The notes under the pieces: model-generated
The model's input: only the letters and a program-made list of their open reading frames with translations
The model's database searches: none
Told to the model about the DNA's origin: nothing
Part shown: positions 1-5,200 of the stretch, piece after piece
How positions within the stretch are numbered: the stretch's first letter is position 1
Layout of the letters: each line of letters opens with the position of its first letter
Position numbers and translations under genes: made by a program
Assembly: GCA_000432515.1 (NCBI GenBank)
Contig: HF996021.1
Coordinates: forward strand, 35,800-41,446
Direction of reading: 5' to 3'
Source of the DNA: Bacteroides sp. CAG:545
GTDB lineage: Bacteria; Bacteroidota; Bacteroidia; Bacteroidales; UBA932
Length of the DNA stretch: 5,647 bases

Positions 1-102
1 GGAGCGGTTCAGGCAAGTGCAGATGCCAAGAAATGGAGCCAGATTGCTCTCATTTGCGGAATTGTGTGGTTTGTAATATACTTTCTCATAACATTGTTGT
101 AG
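1..102 (+). CDS. CD225/dispanin-like membrane protein, 3' end only
   Basis: Only the last 33 codons and the TAG stop (100-102) are present; the gene enters from the left edge in frame 1. The visible tail begins GAVQASADAKKWS, followed by a hydrophobic stretch of about 20 residues that ends ITLL. Small residues (A/S), then AKKWS, then a single C-terminal membrane helix is the usual ending of bacterial CD225/dispanin (IFITM-like) proteins, which have two membrane segments separated by a short loop. The function of the bacterial members is not established. The next gene starts on the base right after the stop, so the two are probably one translationally coupled operon. The assignment rests on a short tail; a TM2-type or other small two-helix membrane protein is possible. 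Confidence 0.6.
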   Translation, partial: GAVQASADAKKWSQIALICGIVWFVIYFLITLL

Positions 103-492
103 TTGCAGGAGTTTCATTGTACTAGAAAGACAGTCCTGACATTGGCGACACTGCTGGCAGGACTGTTCGTTTACATCTATGCCACAGTCAGCCCGGAATC
201 AAGCAACTTGTTTCCCAAGTGCCTGTTTCTGCAGCTGACAGGTTTTCGTTGCCCCGGGTGCGGTTCACAGCGGGTTGTACATTCATTGCTTATAGGCGAC
301 ATTTCCGCAGCATTCAGGTACAATGCGTTCATGGTACTTATGATACCGTACATCATAGTTCTGCTAACCGCATATCTTCTACGCAAGAAGCACCCGAAGT
401 TATATCTTGTCGTGTGCCACCGGTCGATAATCATTACAATGTTCATCTTGGTAATCCTCTGGTGGATTCTCCGTAACATCTACGGCTGGTAA
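103..492 (+). CDS. DUF2752 family membrane protein
   Basis: 129 residues. The diagnostic DUF2752 core is visible: C40, then LTGFRCPGCGSQR (about 45-57) with C50 and C53, then LLIGDISAAFRYNAF with the G65-D66 pair and N74. Three hydrophobic segments lie at about residues 11-28, 76-93 and 108-123, so it should be an inner-membrane protein; the Cys pair could bind metal or form a disulphide, which is inference. The family has no established biochemical function. An in-frame stop at 100-102 forces the start downstream of it. TTG at 103 is the first possible start and the only one that keeps all of segment 1; the first in-frame ATG comes too late, inside the core. No clear ribosome binding site is seen, and TAG-TTG adjacency to the CD225-like gene suggests reinitiation coupling. 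DUF2752 and CD225/TM2 genes are often neighbours in Bacteroidetes (known context, not shown here). Confidence 0.8.
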   Translation: MQEFHCTRKTVLTLATLLAGLFVYIYATVSPESSNLFPKCLFLQLTGFRCPGCGSQRVVHSLLIGDISAAFRYNAFMVLMIPYIIVLLTAYLLRKKHPKLYLVVCHRSIIITMFILVILWWILRNIYGW

Positions 493-710
493 TCCCACAT
501 GCAAATGGACTGCGTGTCACAGACCGGTCGGCACAAAGGATTGGCTTTTGCGGCTTTCTTGTGTTGATTGAAATGAAATTTTGGTACGCGAGAATGATTT
601 TTCGCTCCTACGCGCCAACCAAATGCTTTTTAGGTAAGGGAAAGGTGTCGGTGTTATTAGAAGGTTACAGGTTTCCGCCGGCTATTACGATTTTTATTAT
701 ATCTGCTTGC

Positions 711-946
711 GGTGGTTTTTTCGAACCTATGAGCATATCGCCAAAGCCATAAAAGTACTTGTAACTTATTGAATTATAATTTATTATATAGATTTAAGCT
801 TGTTTTTCAATATGCTCACTCCCATAAAAAAACAGGGTGATGAGCATATTTACATTCCGCTTTAAATCGGTATAGTCAATTGGATATCAGTTCGTTGTGT
901 TGATATTCTTAGGTTCGTCTGGATGCTCATTGGTTCAGAAATCACC
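711..946. repeat. 236-bp imperfect palindrome (foldback/MITE-like element)
   Basis: The two halves are inverted copies about an axis near 829/830. Comparing 729-818 with the reverse complement of 841-930, without gaps, I count 54 identities in 90 positions. Conservation is best at the outer tips (GGTG...GAACC-ATGAGCAT, left 711-736, right 923-946), in an inner block (GATTTAA, left 791-797), and next to the axis, where AATATGCTCA (809-818) faces TGAGCATATT (841-850) around a 22-nt spacer. The motif ATGAGCAT or its reverse complement therefore occurs four times in mirror-symmetric positions. This fits a decayed MITE-like foldback or two inverted copies of an approximately 110-bp repeat. No transposase and no convincing target-site duplication are visible. 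It contains no gene. Confidence 0.65.
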
Positions 947-990
947 TATGACGATGCCCTTTTTATCCTCTATGAAGTTCGCGTCATAGG
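945..990. repeat. 9-bp perfect inverted repeat
   Basis: CCTATGACG (945-953) and CGTCATAGG (982-990) are perfect reverse complements separated by 28 nt. The left arm abuts the right tip of the large palindrome and the right arm lies six bases before the first 50-bp direct repeat, so this stem joins the two repeat systems. The role is unknown. Confidence 0.5.
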
Positions 991-996
991 CAATCA

Positions 997-1107
997 CGCA
1001 GATGGAGACATGGTTCTTCTGAAGAAATCGTGTCACGAAATTACGCTGCTCAGATATCGCAGATGGAGACAAGGTTCTTCAGAAAAAATCATGTCACGAA
1101 ATCACGC
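997..1107. repeat. Two 50-bp direct repeats, 61-bp period
   Basis: Copies at 997-1046 and 1058-1107 both start CGCAGATGGAGACA and end in ACGC. They differ at 5 of 50 positions (90% identity) and are separated by 11 nt. A period of 61 is not a multiple of three, so the repeats are read in different frames by any ORF crossing them, which argues that they are DNA or RNA elements and not protein repeats. Copy 1 contains TTCTTCTGAAGAA, a 6-bp self-complementary core around one base, and CGTGTCACG; both are partly lost in copy 2. The shared core GGTTC...GAAA.AATCA resembles the right tip of the palindrome (about 931-946), so these may be members of one degenerate repeat family. Confidence 0.75.
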
Positions 1108-1120
1108 CGGCAGCGGCAAA

Positions 1121-1160
1121 AGCCCGCTCCGCTCAGGTGCTTCGCAATTCGCCGCGGGCT
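1121..1160. repeat. GC-rich inverted repeat, 7-bp arms
   Basis: AGCCCGC (1121-1127) faces GCGGGCT (1154-1160) across 26 nt. It opens a GC-rich block that continues to about 1330. A further small self-complementary string GCCGGCAGCGGC lies just upstream (1106-1117). A seven-base match on its own is weak evidence; it matters mainly as part of the cluster. Confidence 0.4.
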
Positions 1161-1248
1161 ATGTCGCTGACTGGCTATCCATCGACAAGAGAATGTCCTG
1201 CACGATATCTGATGATGCCTTGTCAATCCTTGCCTGACACACGGCACC

Positions 1249-1326
1249 GCAGCCGGCAAATACGCCGGCCGGCTGCACAAAGCAAACTGCGCAGCTCGGC
1301 CCAGGGCTGCTCCGCTTGCTTTGTGC
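1249..1326. repeat. Twin overlapping GC-rich hairpins
   Basis: Hairpin one: GCAGCCGGC (1249-1257) faces GCCGGCTGC (1268-1276), a perfect 9-bp stem with a 10-nt loop. Hairpin two: GCACAAAGCAA (1275-1285) faces TTGCTTTGTGC (1316-1326), a perfect 11-bp stem enclosing 30 nt, in which GCGCAGC and GCTGC-tc-CGC can extend the pairing with a 2-nt bulge. The stems share bases 1275-1276, so they would stack or compete. No T-tract follows on either strand, so they do not look like intrinsic terminators. They could belong to a structured RNA or to a REP-like intergenic repeat; I cannot tell which. Confidence 0.6.
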
Positions 1327-1349
1327 CTCGAGCGCACTATGAAATGCAA

Positions 1350-1380
1350 ACCAACCGGGATTTTACGTTGACCCGTTGGT
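1350..1380. repeat. Bulged hairpin ACCAACcGGG/CCCGTTGGT
   Basis: Arms 1350-1359 and 1372-1380 pair over 9 bp with one bulged C and a 12-nt loop. It lies about 35 bp beyond the terminator of the rplS-tRNA unit on the side of its 3' end. No T-tract follows on either strand. It may be the last member of the GC-rich hairpin cluster. Confidence 0.4.
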
Positions 1381-1414
1381 CCCTCATTAGAGTATGTTCG
1401 TGACGGAGAAACAC

Positions 1415-1445
1415 AAAAAAGCCCCGGAGTAAAACTCCGAGGCTT
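1415..1445 (-). terminator. Intrinsic terminator of the rplS-tRNA-Arg unit
   Basis: On the minus strand the sequence is AAGCCTCGGAGT, loop TTT, then ACTCCGGGGCTT running into six T (complement of 1415-1420). The stem is 12 bp including one G-U pair (core 1434-1443 with 1421-1430, extended by the two A-T pairs at 1419-1420/1444-1445). It begins only a few bases after the tRNA 3' end, so it should end the rplS-tRNA transcript. On the plus strand the stem is followed by TCGTGATC with no T-tract, so it is one-directional. Confidence 0.92.
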
Positions 1446-1447
1446 CG

Positions 1448-1521
1448 TGATCCCAATAGGATTCAAACCTATAACCTTTTGATCCGTAGTCAAATGCTCT
1501 ATTCAGTTGAGCTATGGGACC
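1448..1521 (-). tRNA. tRNA-Arg(ACG)
   Basis: 74 nt form a full cloverleaf on the minus strand: acceptor GGTCCCA/TGGGATC (one G-U pair), D stem GCTC/GAGC, anticodon stem TTTGA/TCAAA with loop CTACGGA (anticodon ACG), five-base variable region AGGTT, perfect T stem ATAGG/CCTAT, discriminator A73. Anticodon ACG reads CGN arginine codons after A34 is changed to inosine by TadA. A20 and A73, arginine identity elements in E. coli, are present. CCA is not encoded. The odd points are a D-loop AACTGAATA, where AACTGGATA is usual, and a T-loop TTTGAAT, where TTCGAAT is usual: G19 and C56 appear replaced by A19 and U56, which would still pair. It lies 21 nt after the rplS stop and just before a terminator, so it is probably cut from the rplS transcript. 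Confidence 0.95.
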
Positions 1522-1542
1522 ATACCAGGTACTAAGACCTTG

Positions 1543-1935
1543 TTATGCTTCTGCTGGTGCGTTTTCTTCCTTAACCATCACAAGCTTCTTCTCCTTAATT
1601 CTGGCCTTCTTACCAGAAAGCTTTCTGAGATAGAAGATTCTCGCTCTGCGAACGTGACCAACCTTGTTGACCTCAATCGACTCGATAAATGGAGACTGGA
1701 ACGGGAAGATTCTCTCTACACCGACACCACCTGAAATCTTGCGGACAGTGAATGTCTTGGTGAATGGGGTAGCACCGCTAATCTGGAGAACTACGCCTCT
1801 GAACTTCTGGAGTCTCTCTTTATCACCCTCTTTAATCCTATAAGTAACGGTGATGGTATCACCACCTTTGAACTTAGGGAAAGATGCAGCTTTGTCGTTT
1901 ACAAATGCCTGCTCTACTACTTTAATCAAATCCAT
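1543..1935 (-). CDS. rplS: 50S ribosomal protein L19
   Basis: 130 residues, complete, ATG at 1935-1933 and TAA at 1545-1543. L19 is a single-copy 50S protein at the interface with the 30S subunit. Family landmarks are clear: GGDTITVTYRIKEG (24-37) in the SH3-like fold, FRGVVLQISG (45-54), FTVRKISGGVGVERIFPFQSP (62-82), and KVGHVRRARIFYLR (91-104) followed by LSGKKARIKE (106-115). The last 15 residues form an Ala/Glu-rich tail, making it slightly longer than the roughly 115-residue E. coli protein. The start region has A-rich sequence and no Shine-Dalgarno motif, as usual in Bacteroidota. It stands apart from the rpsP-rimM-trmD order of Proteobacteria; its transcription partner here is the tRNA-Arg gene downstream. 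Expression is probably constitutive and growth-linked from the promoter at 2009-2039. Confidence 0.98.
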   Translation of the reverse strand: MDLIKVVEQAFVNDKAASFPKFKGGDTITVTYRIKEGDKERLQKFRGVVLQISGATPFTKTFTVRKISGGVGVERIFPFQSPFIESIEVNKVGHVRRARIFYLRKLSGKKARIKEKKLVMVKEENAPAEA

Positions 1936-1959
1936 TTTCTAAAATAATTTTGCGCAACG

Positions 1960-1995
1960 TTACTTGAATTACAACGACAAGTAAGAGGTTACCTC
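1960..1995 (-). promoter_or_regulatory. Hairpin-bearing 5' leader of rplS
   Basis: Between the predicted transcription start (about 2002) and the ATG (1935) there are about 65 nt. Two stems are visible: TTACTTG (1960-1966) with CAAGTAA (1978-1984), a perfect 7-bp stem with an 11-nt loop, and immediately next to it GAGG-tta-CCTC (1985-1995). Adjacent hairpins in an untranslated leader of a ribosomal protein gene could be an autoregulatory L19 binding site, since structured L19 leaders are known in Firmicutes. No sequence match to a known leader is claimed, and chance structure is possible. Confidence 0.4.
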
Positions 1996-2008
1996 GTTAA
2001 TGGGACTG

Positions 2009-2039
2009 CAAATGTACGTACTTTTTTTGAATCTGCAAA
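2009..2039 (-). promoter_or_regulatory. Bacteroides-type promoter of rplS
   Basis: Read on the minus strand, TTTG (complement of 2036-2039) is followed after exactly 19 bp by TACATTTG (complement of 2009-2016). This matches the Bacteroidota housekeeping sigma consensus of -33 TTTG and -7 TAnnTTTG at its normal spacing. Transcription should start near 2002, leaving a leader of about 65 nt before rplS. The 7-T run in the plus-strand spacer (2022-2028) is A-rich on the coding strand. Confidence 0.85.
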
Positions 2040-2044
2040 TTATT

Positions 2045-2125
2045 TTAGAAATTTTCTTTCATTTTATCGAAAAGATTTCTGTCTTCCCTGCTGAGATTAG
2101 GCACGAAGGAGTCACTTCCGCGCAT
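2045..2125 (-). CDS. 26-codon ORF, possible 3' gene remnant
   Basis: ATG at 2125-2123, TAA at 2047-2045, same strand as rplS and ending six bases upstream of its -33 element. The frame stays open back to a TGA at 2152-2150, giving about 34 sense codons, GKAIALES before the Met. The peptide reads MRGSDSFVPN, then LSREDR, ending NLFDKMKENF: mixed, charged and amphipathic, more like the C-terminus of a real protein than noise. I do not recognise the family. It could be the tail of a gene cut off when the divergent Type IIG gene arrived, a small real protein, or chance. No promoter or ribosome binding site is evident for it. Confidence 0.25.
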   Translation of the reverse strand: MRGSDSFVPNLSREDRNLFDKMKENF

Positions 2126-2183
2126 TGATTCAAGTGCAATGGCCTTTCCTCACCTTGTTTATTATCACACACTTTCAGCCCAG

Positions 2184-2208
2184 TTTGTCAAAAAAAACAT
2201 TAAATTTG
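2184..2208 (+). promoter_or_regulatory. Candidate promoter of the Type IIG gene, suboptimal spacing
   Basis: TAAATTTG (2201-2208) fits the Bacteroidota -7 consensus TAnnTTTG perfectly and lies 28 bp before the ATG, placing the start of transcription near 2214. The nearest TTTG (2184-2187) is only 13 bp upstream, where 19-21 bp is normal; nothing closer to consensus sits at the ideal distance (AT-poor GCCC there). A run of eight A (2190-2197) fills most of that short spacer. Expression from this promoter may therefore be weak or dependent on spacer length. Confidence 0.5.
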
Positions 2209-2236
2209 AAAAAAGATCCCACTGAAACAAAATAAT

Positions 2237-5200
2237 ATGGCAGAGTTAACTATAGCAAAGTCGCTTAATAAAGCATATCGCCAGGTCCCTGTGGAACGGC
2301 CAGTCTTTAACATCTTCAAAGCCCAACTCAGTAACTACTACAAGCAGATTTCCTCCATCGATACGGAAGAAAAGCTCAAAGGAGACCTGATGGACTTCTT
2401 GAAATTCACGTTCTACAGCCAGAATTATAAGGTTTCTCCCAATGGGGATATAGACTGTGCCATTCACCTGGGTGTCAATGTTACAGACCCGGTTGGCGTT
2501 ATCATCGAAGTAAAGAAGCCCACCAACGCAACCGAAATGATTACAAAGGAGGACCTCAATCGCAAGGCTCTACAGGAACTCCTGCTGTACTACCTTCGTG
2601 AGCGACATATCAAAAAGAACATCCAGCTCAAACAACTGATAGTCACCAATGTCTATGAGTACTTTGTCTTTGACGCTCATGAGTTTGAGCGCATTTTCTA
2701 CTCAAATAAAAAGCTAATCAAACGCTTCGAGGAATTTAACGCCGGTGCCCTTACCTCCGAAAAAACCGATTTCTTTTATAAGGAAATTGCAGCTGATTTC
2801 ATCGCCAATGTCCTAAACCAGATTACCTACACATGGTTCGACATCCGCAAATACAAACAATTCCTCGACACTGGCAATGACAAGCGAATCATCGAACTCT
2901 TCAAATTCTTCAGCCCTGAACATCTGCTGAAAAAGCGTTTCCAGAACGACAGCAACTCTCTCAACACCAAGTTCTATAGCGAGTTGCTCTATATCATCGG
3001 ACTGGAGGAAGTGGTGGAGAAAGACAGCAAGAAGCACATCATCACCCGTTGCAAGGAGGTAGAGCGCAATCAGGCCTCTTTGCTTGAAAACACCATCACC
3101 ATCCTTGACAGCGAGGATTGGCTTGACAACGTGAAAGATCGCTACTCTTTTGGGAAAAATCGACAGGAGCAGTTGTTCGGCGTAGCCTTGGCGCTCACCA
3201 TCGGATGGGCAAACCGAATACTCTTCCTCAAACTTCTGGAGGCCCAGCTTGTCAAGTATCATAAAGGCGACCAGAGCTACGCCTTTATGCGACCATCTGT
3301 CATCCCAGACTACGATGAGCTCAATAAACTATTCTTCCAGGTTCTTGCAAAGCGCATTACCGATCGGTCTGAAAGCATCAACACCAAATACGGTAAAGTC
3401 CCCTACCTCAACAGCTCACTTTTTGAGATTAGCCCGCTGGAGCGCCAGACCATCCGCATCAGCAGTTTGGACAACAGCGAACTGCCCCTATTCAACGGCA
3501 CGGTGCTCAAAGACGGTCAGAAGCCGCGTTACGACAAACTCCCGACGCTCCGTTACCTATTGGAGTTCCTTGATGCCTACAACTTCTCCAGCGAGGGTTC
3601 CGAAGAAGTACAGGAACAGGCCAAGACACTCATCAACGCCTCCGTGCTGGGCCTCATCTTCGAGAAAATCAACGGCCACCGCGACGGTTCCGTATTCACC
3701 CCCGGTGCCGTCACGATGTATATGAGCCGCGAAGCCATCCAGCAGACCGTCGTCCGCCGCTTCAATGAGGAAATGGGATGGTCCTGCAAGGACTATGAGG
3801 CCTTGAAAAACAAGGACATCGAGGACTATGTCCAGGCCAATGCGGTAATCGATTCCCTCCGAATCTGCGATCCTGCTGTTGGCTCCGGCCACTTCCTGGT
3901 ATCTGTCCTCAACGAAGTCATCTACACCAAATACGACCTCGGCATCCTCATCGACGGTTCCGGCAAGCGCATCAAGAAACAGGACTACAGCATTGACATA
4001 GAGAACGATGAACTACTTATTTCCGACGAAGACGGCAACCCTGTAAGCTATATTCCCGGCAACCAGGAGAGCCAGCGTATTCAGGAAACCCTCTTCAACG
4101 AGAAGCGCAAAATCATCGAAAACTGCCTCTTCGGTGTGGACATCAACCCCAATGCTGTCAATATCTGCCGCCTCAGACTATGGATAGAGCTACTGAAAAA
4201 CGCCTACTATACAAAAGAAAGCGATTACACCGAACTGGAAACCTTGCCCAACATTGACATCAACATCAAGGTAGGCAACTCGCTCCTGCACCGTTTCAAT
4301 CTTGGACAGGACATCTCCGAAATCCTCCGAAAGAGCGGCATTTCCATCAGCGCTTACCGCAAGGCTGTGAGCGACTATAAGAACGCACACAGCAAAGAGG
4401 AGAAGCACGACTTGGAGGATTACCTGCGCCAAATCAAGGGGAATCTCCGCACCCAGATTGGCCTAAAAGACCCCAAAGTGGTTAGCTTGAATAAACTGAA
4501 CGCCGATTTGGACAACCTTCTGGCGCCCCAGCTCTTTGAAATCAGCAAAAAAGAGCAGGCCCAACGCGACAAACAGACCAAGGACCTGCAAGCAAAGATT
4601 GCCAAGATACAGGCCGAGGTGGATGAAATCAAGGATAACAAAATCTTTGTCGGCGCCTTTGAATGGCGCATCGAGTTCCCGGAAGTCCTCGATGAGGATG
4701 GCCGCTTCGTCGGCTTCGACTGCGTGATTGGCAACCCGCCGTACATCCAGCTCCAGAAGATGGGCACCGATGCAGATACCCTCCAGAAAATGAACTACGA
4801 GACCTATGAGCGCACTGGCGACATCTACTGTCTTTTCTACGAGATGGGAATGAAACTCCTGAAGCCTGGTGCGCTGCTGTCGTTCATTACATCAAACGGA
4901 TGGATGAAGTCGGCCTACGGCAAATCATTGCGAACTATGCTGACAAGCCTGTATCAGCCATCACTTTTGATAGATTTCGCCGGATATAGAGTATTTGATT
5001 CCGCAACGGTAGATGCCAACATCCTTTCCGTAATCAAGTCCAATACCCACTATGAAACTATCGCATGTTCCATAAAGAAAGACAATTTTGAGGTTGAGAA
5101 ATTGAGCGATTATGTGCAGACACACGCGGTTTCCTCCAGTTTCTCCTCATCTGAATCATGGTCCATCCTATCCGAAATTGAGCGTTCCATTAAGGAGAAG

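Larger units (their letters stand above)
493..1414. other. 922-bp stretch without a convincing gene, rich in repeats
   Basis: No reading frame here has a recognisable domain, and the short ORFs cross palindromes and out-of-frame repeats. Composition is patchy: about 755-800 is very AT-rich, 1100-1330 clearly GC-rich. Between 493 and 710 I see only small elements: a 7-bp hairpin with one G-U pair (497-503/511-517, no T-tract, so not an obvious terminator), an 8-bp palindrome GACCGGTC (522-529), and a bulged inverted repeat TTGGtaCGCG/CGCGCCAA (581-590/611-618). From 711 onward the larger palindrome, direct repeats and GC-rich hairpins are listed separately. The stretch lies between the DUF2752 gene and the terminator of the oppositely oriented rplS-tRNA unit, so neither flanking unit needs it as a promoter region. 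Confidence 0.65.

Noticed and set aside
561..752. 63-codon plus-strand ORF after the DUF2752 gene
   Set aside because: No recognisable domain, and its 3' part runs into the left arm of the palindrome at 711. No ribosome binding site or promoter context supports it. A chance ORF is more likely.
711..946. Phase-variable invertible promoter (inverton)
   Set aside because: Size and inverted ends would fit, but the tips are imperfect, the symmetry extends through the whole interior, no good TAnnTTTG promoter lies inside in either direction, and there is no recombinase nearby.
997..1107. CRISPR array
   Set aside because: Only two imperfect copies with an 11-nt gap, far shorter than any spacer, and no cas gene in the window.
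923..1237. 104-codon plus-strand ORF
   Set aside because: It starts inside the right tip of the palindrome and crosses both 50-bp repeats in different frames (61-bp period), so the repeated DNA gives unrelated peptides. That is the behaviour of noncoding sequence.
711..1380. Retron msr/msd or another reverse-transcriptase-associated RNA
   Set aside because: The structured RNA potential invited the idea, but no reverse transcriptase or effector gene is in the window; the flanking genes are a DUF2752 protein and rplS.
1089..1493. 134-codon minus-strand ORF
   Set aside because: It overlaps the tRNA-Arg gene, the terminator and the GC-rich hairpins, and its arginine-rich translation has no family features.
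1448..1521. tRNA-Arg as an attachment site of an integrated element
   Set aside because: I looked for a second copy of the tRNA 3' portion in 493-1440 and in 2040-2236 and found none, and no integrase is present.
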